64,000 nucleotides of DNA from Mya arenaria. Lineage: Eukaryota; Mollusca; Bivalvia; Myida; Myidae. The position numbers and the translations under genes are program-made. How positions within the stretch are numbered: the stretch's first letter is position 1; the number at the start of each line of letters is the position of its first letter. Below the pieces are notes generated by a model. That model saw nothing but the letters and a program-made list of their open reading frames with translations, ran no database searches and had not been told where the DNA came from. Positions 54,849 through 64,000 of the stretch are shown here, piece after piece. The DNA is taken from NCBI RefSeq assembly GCF_026914265.1, contig NC_069129.1, positions 75,152,049-75,216,048 of the forward strand, in the 5' to 3' direction.

Positions 54849-57800
54849 TTATTTACATTGATTATAGTAGGGTTTAAAGTGCTGAACATAAAAGTCACAT
54901 AGTCTGTTGAGCAAACTCTCCATTATATTAAGGTCTGGCTGTATTCGCTGTACAAAAATACCATCCTGAAAGTAAACCACGAAATCACAGAAATGAAATC
55001 CAGTTACTAATAGTTGTCCTTGCACTTGAAAGAAATGCTTATGCGTTTCATCTAAGACAATATTGTCTCCATGCCGTTTAAAGCAAAAGTCCTTGATGTT
55101 GTGATTTACGGATTCTTGAAGCGTATATTTTCTAGCGGAGTAGGGGCTTTTGACTTCTAGCAGCCCCACCAAACCATCATCACACACAACAGCATCAGGC
55201 GATGCACCCAAAAAGGGATATTTTGGGTTAATGACTAGACCAACATCATGAAGATGGTTCCCTGTTTGTTTAACATACATAACCTTAGCCGTCTTTTCAT
55301 TAAGTAGTCCATAGGTGGTCGGTTTCGATACAAACTGTTCTTGAAAAAATGTATTTCTACGGAACGATTCATTCACACTTTTCTTTCGGGTCATTATCGG
55401 GCCAAACTTTGACGCTGTCAATCTAGGGCGTCTTTCATCGAACCATTCGCTTGAGCCTGCTTGTGATCTTATCCTTTGCTCAATTTCCCTGCTTTTGTCA
55501 ATTGGGATGGACAGGTCCTGCCAGTGGTTACAGTTTTCAGCCAGCTTCTTGCTGCTTTCTACGCTGAGCTGGAAATCAACAGGCATTGCTGTATCCCCGC
55601 ATCCTACTTCTTTCCTTGGCTCATAAAGTGATTCCATGAGATTGGCCTGAAATCAAAAATAGACTTTATTAAAAATCATTTGTTAACAAACATGTTCTTT
55701 ACTTTCAGATGAAAGCGGTCTAGATATGCTGGTTCTAGCTGCAGAGAATGAAAAACTCAAACAACAAATTGCCAAACTTATACTTGAAAATGAAAACATT
55801 CTTCGAAGCCAACAACCACGTCAAAAGGAAAGCTCAAGCAGCAACAAAGTATTAAGTGCTGAATGTCTGAGGCAAAATACAAAGAAAGATAAATTTCAAT
55901 AGTACACTGGATTGAAAAAAGAACAATTTGAATCCTTTTTTCAGTTTTTAGTGCCAGTTGAAAAGCCTTTTAATTTTTCAAAAAAACTCAGCTGTGTTGA
56001 AAATTTTTCAATGGAAGACCAGTTGCTAATGGTGCTAATGAAGCTCAGACAAAACTTTGATTTTCAGCATCTAGGACGGCTCTTTAGCATTTCTTAGCAA
56101 GATGCGAGTGCTATTTTCAACAATTGGATCCAATATTTGTTTTTTCGGTGTGGATCAGTACCAATATGGCCTCACCGTGACATTATAATATCTCACATGC
56201 CACCAAAGTATCGTGATGAATTTCCAACTACACTAGTCATAATTGATGGAACCGAAATTAAAATTCAAAAGCCAAGTTCTTTGACAAGGCAAAGTCAGTG
56301 CTACTCAGACTATAAGTCATGTAATACTCTGAAAGGGCTCGTCGGAATTGTTCCCAGAGGTTCTATCATCTTTGCTTCTATGCTGTTTGCTGGATCCATG
56401 TCTGACAAAGAAATCACCAACCAAAGTGGCTTTCTACAGCAATTGAAGTTGCTCATGGATTGTGGGAAAATTCACAGAGGGGATGGTGTCATGGTGGACA
56501 AGGGATTCAAAATCAATGAAGAATTGGAGGAATTAGGGTTGAAATTGAACATTCCACCATTTGCCCACAGTGGATCACAAATGAGTGCATCTGAGATAAA
56601 CATGACAGAAAAAATTGCAAGACATAGAGTTCATGTTGAACGTGCAATTGCAAGAGTGAAGAATTTCAAGATCCTAGCTAATAGAATACACTTAAGCTTG
56701 TTCAGTACAGTAAATCAAATATGGTTTGTGTGTTGCTTTCTCACAAATTTCATGGGATTTTTTATTAAAGATTAAATTGGTAAAAAAATGCTGATTAACT
56801 CCAATTAAGACCAATTCCAACAACTTGTTGGCCAAAAGGTGTATGGACAAAGGTTGATTCACTGTTGATTTCTTCCACAAGATATGAAATTGGACTTGTC
56901 GAAAGGGATTTCAAATGGGCGAGGTGGTCATTCGTTAACTGCACTTTCCTGAAATAATAAATGATGCCATTTTTAATATAAATCAGTTTTTGTCAATTAT
57001 TTTTATTCTGCTACTGCATTTAATGTGTGCTCAGCCTCTGTACATAAATGAATAAATCAATAAAATATAAATCATTGACAAGAAAATGCCCATACTGGAT
57101 ACTTGTGATTGTTGTATTTTTTGGAAATACTTAAAGCTATGTGATTAAATATATTGATGAAAGTCTGTTCTTCTTATTATTTAAAGCAACTGTGCACCAG
57201 ATGACCAACTTGCAATAAAAGAATTGGCTAGTCAATGTTATCATGTGATATTACCAAGTTAGGTATGCAGCTAAATAAACCACTTGTTTACAGTAATCCT
57301 TCGTAGCTCAGTGGTTACAGCGCTCAGCTGCAATTTTGGCGACACATGTTTGAACCCATTCTCTTACACAATTCTGTTTTACATTTGGTACTTTTTTACA
57401 ATTATGATACCAAAGCGTAACCCATACTATGTCCTTAGATTCATTACAAATAAAAACTTTTTTGGTGCCAATTTGGTGTACAGACCCTTTAAACTTTGAG
57501 CTTGAAACTCATCATTTTAGTAAATAATAACGTTTTGACGTTCAGACTTAAAGTTACGAATAGCAACGTTATCCAAAATGTCATTAGAAACTTCAAACAA
57601 CTCAAGTCCTACCTATTGTCTGTGAAATTTGCCATAACTGGCTTTCTCTTTCGGTTGACATTTCCAGGACTGGCAAAAATCATGTGTGATACGGGCTCTG
57701 GTCTTATTTTGGGTCTCCTAGGCTTGTCCCACTCTTGTGGCAGAGTCGTTGAAGACAACAACGAGGGGACTTCCTTGTAACCAGCAATCTTCCACTGCTC

Positions 57801-58321
57801 TATGACCATGATAACAGCCAGTGTATGAGAACATGTTCCACAACTTCTGTTAAAACGAGAAACAAAGTATGTGAATTTGTAGCATTGCAAATGTTGCAGA
57901 CAGTCATCACTCAAAAAATACATGATCGTATTTCACTTGAAGGAATGCTATGAAAACATTCGGTCTGACATCGGGTTCCACCATTCATCATTGTATGATC
58001 ATTTAGTCTTTCTTTCAACATTACTCTAAGAAATACCGATGTTAGAGTTAAACTTACCCCTGTTTGCATTTGCAGTATGCGTCAGACACACGCCTTTTTT
58101 TTGTTTCGATGTCAATGTTGACAACATGGCGGCTATCCGATTTCCTCTGACTGGGATATACTTCACGCCGTAAACGCAAGATATCGGCGTCCTCTAAATA
58201 TATATTAAGCTTTTCGATGTCCCTTCGCCTTCTGTTTTTTTCGTAGTGAAATATCACATTTAAGGTAACTTGGCCCAAAATCGTCTGGAATATCGGAGAG
58301 CGAACCTACGCGAGACGCCAT
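54849..58321 (-). pseudogene. SWIM-YqaJ nuclease-like protein of the IS4EU element
   Basis: Minus-strand exons: 58321-58058 (start MASRVGSLSDIPDDFG), 57846-57616, 56948 to about 56800, and 55646-54849. CKCKQG at the end of exon 1 and CGTCSH at the start of exon 2 form a SWIM zinc finger. Exon 2 continues YKEVPSLLSSTTLPQEWDKP. The last exon is a YqaJ-type exonuclease domain: SEWFDERRPRLTASKFG, PFLGASPDAVV, LLEVKSPYSARKY and FFQVQGQLLVTG, with the expected Asp and Glu-x-Lys. A frameshift near 58215 disturbs exon 1, and the exon 3 to 4 join is uncertain. Its role in transposition is unknown; recombination or end processing has been suggested for such proteins. Confidence 0.75.
57297..57366 (+). 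mobile_element. tRNA-like SINE head
   Basis: CGTAGCTCAGTGGTTACAGC matches a pol III A box and GTTTGAACCC a B box about 33 bp later. The cloverleaf arms do not pair well, and no CCA or proper acceptor stem is seen, so a SINE head is more likely than a working tRNA gene. It sits in an intron of the YqaJ gene. Confidence 0.55.
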
Positions 58322-58412
58322 TGCTTCCGTGTTTGTTTGACGGACATAGATAGAGTGCTCTCCCTTGATATCGGGGGGGCGTGGCTAAGTAGCCGCTGTC
58401 GTAAGGTCAATT

Positions 58413-59500
58413 GCCTCGATGCTTTCCTACATATACTAGTGACATGGGAATTGAAGTTTAGTAAAAAATCTAAATTTACACCTACGAGTTTTACTTCGTC
58501 TTCACACTCTATGCTGATGTAGTGGAAATTGAACTTAAGGTTGTGTTGATATGTTTTATGACCTAGGGCTATTGACTGGAACTTTTCAGGATTTGGCTTT
58601 AATTTGATTTTTGAGAACCAGTCTATTAAGGAAATGCTATCATTTTCAACCAAATCACTTATTGAATTACTGGCGTAAGATAAGATAGAGAGTTATCGTC
58701 AGCATAATTATATAACTGGCTTTTATCAACAAAATTGAAAATGTCATTTATGAAGATGTTGAAAAATACCGGTCCTAAAAAAAATTGCTACAAACATTAC
58801 CTACTTTAACATATTGCTTCCGGACAGATAAAAAGCTTTTCATAAAATTAATTGCAGGTTCTAATATATTGTAGTGTTTCATTTTCAGTAGAGGTAAGTC
58901 ATATGGTAGACAGTCAAAGGCCTTTGAGAGATCCATCAATTTGGCAGCTAGGCACATGTACTGGTTCTTGTCTAGAGAATATTTCCAGTCCTCAACAATT
59001 TTCAGTAGAGCTGTATTGCATCCAAATCCAGGTCTAAAGGCACATATATAAGGATTGAATATGCTCTTAAAATGATCCAAAAGCTGTTGATAGATGGCTC
59101 TCTAAAACACCTTTGACATCACTTGTAGCAAGCTGACTCGTCTGTCATTGCTCTTGTCAAGTACACTATTCTTCTTGTGAGTTGGGACAACTTAAGCTAC
59201 TTAATGTTATTAGGAAAAGAAGATTCTTTGAGACATCTGTTTATTATATTTGTTAATTGTTCAGCAATTACTGGGGCAGCGATTTTTAACATTTTGACTG
59301 ACATTTTATCATATCCTGTTGGTTCTTTACATAAAAATATTGTTTTCTGTTTCCTAGTGAAAATTGATGATAATGGTACAAACTCTAATTTTTCATGAAT
59401 ATTAGTGGATTCATCTATTTTCTTGAAGCTAATGTGATTTTATGTTTAAACCTTTTGCTTTTTGATTTCTGAGATTTGTTGACCATACATAGACAAATTT
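58413..59500 (-). mobile_element. LINE fragment A, RT part
   Basis: Minus-strand order from 59500 downward: PTGYDKMSVKMLKIAAPVIA (RT fingers), FRPGFGCNTALLKIVEDWK, LMDLSKAFDCLPYDLPLLK (first catalytic Asp), then GPVFFNIFINDIFNF and YNYADDNSLSY (catalytic box), then KLKPNPEKFQSIALGHKT and CRKASRQL at the transposon border. The text resumes across the transposon at 52800. Several frame breaks are present, for example between about 58780 and 58660. It is a CR1/Jockey-like LINE; the clade was not resolved by eye. Confidence 0.8.
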
Positions 59501-59509
59501 GGATAAATA

Positions 59510-61400
59510 CGCGGTCGGCGTTTTCTGGATAAGCAAGATTGACTTAGTTTTTTAAAGATTAAAGGTGACTAGCCATTTGTCAGCCGACGTACTGATGCTA
59601 TCAATGTGTCTCTGGATTATTTTAGTGGCACTCAAAGAGAATATAAATACTAGTATCGTCTGCAAATAGCCTAACATTACTTCCAATGTTGACAACAATC
59701 TCATTTATAAGTATCAAAAATAAGAGGGGACCTGGAACAGAACCTTGGGGTACACCAGCCTCAAGAAAGACCCAACTAGACATGGAGAGAACTACACGTT
59801 GCCTACATTTGCTAAGATAGTCACTAAACCACGAAAGTAAGTCGCCATCGACACCAGTTTCTTGTAGCTTCACAAACAATCCCTTGTGCCAAACTTTATC
59901 AAATGCCTTATTGATATCTACGGTGTCAGATTTTAAAGAATACGCTCAAGGCCATCATCTAATGCCTTACCAAATGTGTTGTAAAGGTATGCAAGCTAGA
60001 ATCGCTTGTCCGAAAGCCTGACTGGAACGGGGTAAAAAAGTTTATTTCACGAAGGTGGTTAAAGAAGTGTTTATGTATTGCCCTTTACCGATAAAGAGAG
60101 ACATATTAAATAGGGAACACATCGGTCAAGCTAACGATTGAGAACATTCTTTTAGGATTCGATTGCTTATGCCATGTGGTCCTGAAGCTTTATTAACAGG
60201 CAGTGATGATATAATGTCAGTGATATCAGTTGGTAGCAATGTGATATTGTCTATTTTGCTGTTACTGTAATGATTACTAGCTGGCGTAACAATGTGAACG
60301 CTATCATCTAATAAATATTGATTTTTAAAGTGAGTATTTAGAATTTCAGCTTTACTAGCGTCATCTAGGCAGAGTTCGCCATAAGTGGGATCTTGGATTG
60401 CATTAATGCTTGGCCTCAGTTGAGGATTAACAAACGACTTCAGAACCGTCCACCATCCTTTAGATTGAGAAGATTCAGAGCAATGTTTTTTTTCTGAGAA
60501 ATAAGAATAATATGTTTCTTTTACATCACGAATACCCAAACTTGTTTAATTCCGAAGTTTACGAAAATTACCCCATAGTTTGGTTGAGTTTGCATTTCTA
60601 GCTTTACTATAGTAACGTTTACGTTTGCGAATAAGATATTTTACATGTAAAGTCATCCAGGGTACGTCATCTGGTCAAACAACGAATGTTTTAGTCGGGA
60701 TACATTTTTTTGCGTTAGTCAAAATGGCATTGTTAATATTGTTAGTGTATATATTGATATTCAAATCAGAAAGGGAGTCCCAGTCAGTTCCCTCGAGAAG
60801 ACCACGCAACTCATCGTAGTTACCCTTATCGTAATACCATGCCTCTCTCGAAAAGGAGGTAGACTTGCATTTTGCAAATTTAAGAATGTTAAATATATTA
60901 ATACAATGGTAGCAAATCTTTGATAGAGGAAAAGGATCCCCAACACCCGATGCTATTAAACTATTACAGTTGGCAATGAAAATCAGATGTAGTGTTGATG
61001 AGGTACTTACAGTGAATTGAGTTGGCTCTGTTATCACCTGCGATAGACCATTAAATGGACATACAGTTTGAACACGTCTAGAGTAACTTATATTGCTGGT
61101 GTAGTAGTTAAAGTCACCAGTGATGATTATATCACTTATTTCTGTATCAAAGGCAAGTCCAACAGAATCCTCTATGGAATCGCGAAATGCGACGGGGAGT
61201 TAGGGGGTCTGTAAAATGTACCAAATAATAACCTTTTACGGTTCTTTAGTGTAATCTAGACCCATACGCATTCGAAACATTGGAGTTCATAATCAGGACG
61301 ATGCGAGAAATGAATAGAATCTTTGACGAAAACACAGACAACACCATGACTGTCACCTTGTCTATCGCGTCCCTTAACCGTGCGATTACCCTACGATATA
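59510..61400 (-). mobile_element. LINE fragment B: endonuclease and RT parts
   Basis: Reading down from 61400 on the minus strand: VCVFVKDSIHFSHRPDYELQ, FGTFYRPPNS and an ITGDFN-like box of an APE-type endonuclease. Next come a linker (YYDKGNYDELRGLLEGTDWD), a pre-RT region (KAEILNTHFKNQYL, LPVNKASGPHGISNRIL), and an RT part with GVPQGSVPGPLLFLILINE and the catalytic box RLFADDTSIYI near 59660. The first-Asp motif region of RT is damaged or missing near 59890-60120. The 3' end is truncated against LINE A at about 59500. Multiple stops and shifts mean it is inactive. Confidence 0.8.
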
Positions 61401-63834
61401 ATACCCCCAATAAAGAAAGCCATCAAGTTGTTTGGTCCTGCAGGTGATCTTTGTAAAAGTGCAAACTACTAAGACTTAAGTTTTAAAAGATACTGTCTTG
61501 GAACTTTAAACATATGTTAGGCATGAAGTGAAGATTAGTTGACATATTTATCAAATGGATCAGTCCTTGTTAGAAGCGGGGAGGGAGGTTTCTTAAAGAT
61601 ATTGTGATGCAAACAAGTAATCATTTTCAAGACAATAATGAATTATAAATGATTTAAAAGATAAATCATATGGAAGAAAGTTAATATATACTTATTCACA
61701 TTAGTTAAAAAATCGGGACTCAGTTTGACCTGTACCTTGCAAGCAAAATTATGCAAATAAAGTAACTTATTATTCCTATAAATTTAGTCTGATGACTTGA
61801 TAAACTGGTCGGAAATAAATAGCACAACTGCTACCTATTTGTTTGACTGACAACTTTGCTCACACTGTCTGTATAATGTACATTTTCTTTTTTAAATTTG
61901 CTTTTACATTTTGTTTATTTATTTGCACAAAGCCATTGAATATGTATTTATGAATAAATAGGCGTTTTATCAAATGAAAACGTTTCATGTTTCAAATATT
62001 TGAAACATAGCAGTTCAACCCGTACATATCTTAATGTTCCATGGGTTAAAATAGCACATGCATCATTTATTCGTGTCTTTTCGCTCGTGCAGTACTTTAT
62101 CGAATCTTGCATAGCAACTGAGAAGCTCTTCTCTAACTGGATGCTGGGTTCCTTCTACACGGCTCGTGAAATGCCTTTTTTCTACTAACTAATATACAGT
62201 TTATTAACATTATTTGTGATTTCTAAATAAACTAAACAATTTACACGAAAGATGCTACTTGCATTATATACTACACAAATATCAGAAATGAACTAAACAT
62301 AAAACAAATGTTATCAATAATAATTTATCTCACCACAACAAGTTACTATTTTAAAGAAACATTTCAATACAATTCACAAATAGAATTTAAAAATAACACA
62401 AAAAGAATCAACCATGAAAAACAAGGTTAAAATAGCTACCTCTTATGCAAACTTTACATCGACTTAGCTATGATATGTTCACTAGCGAATGACAACTATT
62501 ATTGTCTATATACATGTTAGAATAGAGAACTGACAGGAGCATTATTAAATAAAACAAGTGACTAACGTAAGAAGTGCTGGATTATTGCTCAAAATAACCA
62601 AAAATGTATTCACTCCCTCCGATTGTGGTGTAAAAGGAAAGAGTTACCCAATTGACTACTAGGTACTTATATTTATCAATGATACTTTCATGTGAACTTT
62701 ATGGAAGCGAATTATGGACCTACCCTATGAAACGACAACATTTTAACGTTGAAACGACTAGCATACAATGTGTTAAAATGTGAATACTTAAGTCAACTTA
62801 TCTTTATATTCAAATTGTATGTTAATAATAAAAAAAAAGAAAAAACAATACTGTACAAAATAATCGGAATCAAATTTAACTAGCAATATTTATATGAAAT
62901 AATATACAAACAATCTCAGTAGCCAAATATCCAAACATAAACCGCATTTAATGGCTTAATAACACAGAGTAAAATATACATAAAAGTGTACTAGTAGAAT
63001 AACTTGCCACGTTTTTTGGAACCGCGTTGTAAAACTTCATAATAAGGATTACAATGGCATATGAAAAATAAGATATCAGCAAATGAATTAAAAACAAAAT
63101 AAGCATCAGTTCGCGTTATAAGAAGACCATTGATTATGCTTTTCCCAATTGAAACGTCGGAACAACCTGAGCAATAAGTAAAACAGAGCCACCTTAATCA
63201 CCGAGATTGCGTCCCAAACGAGAAGCCGTTAAACAAGCGTTACAGAGAATAAAAGAGACGAAAGATAAATTACTTGTGAACTTTTACATAAACCTCATGA
63301 AAGGAGCTATGAATTAATAAATGACCATTTTAAATAAATAATTGAAATTAAACAATTTTTATAGTTTAATTTATATTAAACAAATAATAGTGTGTTAATT
63401 GTAAATTTACCTTAAACGGTGTATAGCAATATAGATAACGTAAGAACGTGGATATTTCCCGCTATAAAATAATATATTACAATCCAAACATACAACGCCG
63501 GTGACTATTTTAGCACGTTGAATTTCCAGCTTTAAATAAGGTATTGTTATGTACTCATACACCACCGGTGATTGTTTTTGCACGAGGATTACGTGGGTGT
63601 TTTAACCATAATAAAGAAGCATTGACAATATCATTCTTAATTGTAAATCCATCAGGTTAACAAGTTATCTAGCACCTTTATCAACATACCAGTTAATAAA
63701 TGTAATATTTGTCGGAGCATGTACAAACATTATAGGAGTCTTACTCTAATATTACCTCGTCCATAAATAAAAGGACGTTTAATTGTTTACTTAAGGAGAA
63801 TGTCTCTTGAAAATCATCTAATATATTTTATGTT
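61401..63834. other. AT-rich intergenic DNA, nothing recognised
   Basis: About 2.4 kb with no credible gene, repeat end or RNA gene. ORFs are short and AT-driven. Confidence 0.5.
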
Positions 63835-64000
63835 CTAACTTAAAATGTAAATACTTGTGGAATACAGTATGTAGGACAGACAGGGAGGCCATGAAAGCCC
63901 GATTACGTGAACATGTTTATAAAATCAAAAAGAATAATAACTCCTTAAATTGTCTATCAACATTTTTACAAGACTGGACATAGCTTAGATAAATTAACCA
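63835..64000 (+). mobile_element. Penelope-like GIY-YIG endonuclease fragment, runs off the edge
   Basis: Across frames the plus strand reads YVGQTGRP, then MKARLREHVYKIKKNNNSLN and HFYKTGHSLDKLT. A YVGQTGR...L(K)AR(L/F)REH...HF..TGHSL pattern is the GIY-YIG nuclease of Penelope-like retroelements. At least two frame breaks are present in 160 bp. The rest of the element, if any, lies beyond the window. Confidence 0.65.

Larger units (their letters stand above)
52953..56775 (+). pseudogene. THAP-DDE transposase of the IS4EU element
   Basis: Exons 52953-53168, 53581-53735, 54506-54630 and 55709-56775 have GT/AG borders and agree in phase. Exon 1 holds a C2CH THAP finger: MVKRCCYDTC, then YVCTK with the final His (HFVDGKP) at the start of exon 2, followed by an ATVF box. 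Exon 4 begins with a coiled coil (AENEKLKQQIAKLILENENI) and contains the DDE_Tnp_4 nuclease: Asp in VIIDGTEIKI, Asp in AGSMSDKEI, VMVDKGF, and Glu in HRVHVERAIARVK. In-frame stops at 52998 (TAA), at about 55900 (TAG after KDKFQ) and at about 56096 (TAG after FSIS) break it. It would bind the element's ends and cut DNA in the nucleus. Confidence 0.85.
52801..58411. mobile_element. IS4EU (ISL2EU)-type DNA transposon, 5.6 kb
   Basis: Inverted ends: left CAATTGACCTTACGACAG (52799-52816), right its complement CTGTCGTAAGGTCAATTG (58396-58413). The palindromic target CAATTG makes the duplication length (2, 4 or 6 bp) and the exact borders ambiguous. Inside are a plus-strand THAP plus DDE transposase gene and a minus-strand SWIM plus YqaJ-type nuclease gene, transcribed toward each other and both with introns. 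That gene pair is, to my knowledge, the hallmark of IS4EU/ISL2EU. Both genes carry breaks, so the copy is dead. Two TTAA MITEs and a SINE sit in its introns. Confidence 0.8.

Noticed and set aside
57297-57366. Functional tRNA gene
   Set aside because: A and B boxes are present but stems do not pair well; a SINE head inside a transposon intron is simpler.

Overview
The window looks like nuclear DNA from a bivalve mollusc, probably a heterodont clam. The inference rests on AT-rich sequence, sparse short exons with GT/AG borders, and repeat types known from bivalves: elements with GTCY-type microsatellites and roughly 150-175 bp core repeats, several MITE families, tRNA-derived SINEs, mariner, IS4EU, LINEs, a Penelope-like fragment and a Ty3/gypsy element. 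There are no bacterial operons and no rRNA genes. Most of the 64 kb is repeat-derived.

Layout. 0-6 kb: decayed coding scraps and an ATGCACCAG-ended MITE (3146-4602) that carries a second, 1146-bp insertion with its own direct repeats. 7-12 kb: a pearl/HINE-like element, two phase-compatible candidate exons, and a remnant resembling DUF7869 proteins. 12.6-15.4 kb: a large element built on about eleven 165-bp repeats. 16-21 kb: hAT-type MITEs, a short secreted-peptide-like ORF and a decayed mariner (17111-18971) whose transposase is split by a removable GT...AG segment. 21-31 kb: AT-rich, few genes, one candidate coding exon at 27064-27353 and more MITEs.

31.8-44.0 kb: the best host gene, plus strand. 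Short exons at 31771, 33167, 34795, 35471, 42815 and 43872 encode an acidic, probably nuclear protein ending in a basic tail. Its introns hold a pearl/HINE-like element, SINEs, a 56-bp minisatellite and a very young Ty3/gypsy element (35712-42273, 812-bp LTRs that differ at about one site by eye). The gypsy pol is broken and no gag part was recognised.

44-64 kb: a candidate promoter and first exon at 45.5 kb, a LINE tail, two head-to-tail ATGCCCCC-type elements (49.0-50.2 kb) with a 145-bp array rich in nuclear-receptor half-sites, then two minus-strand LINE fragments. One LINE is cut by a 5.6-kb IS4EU-type DNA transposon (about 52801-58411) that encodes a THAP-DDE transposase on the plus strand and a SWIM-YqaJ protein on the minus strand. 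A Penelope-like GIY-YIG fragment runs off the right edge.

The most interesting pattern is that at least four unrelated-looking repeat families share one architecture: a 5' motif, a tandem core, the inverse of the 5' motif, then a short perfect hairpin at the 3' end. This suggests a common rolling-circle (Helentron-like) mobilisation route. All homology calls are made by eye from motifs; no database search was run.
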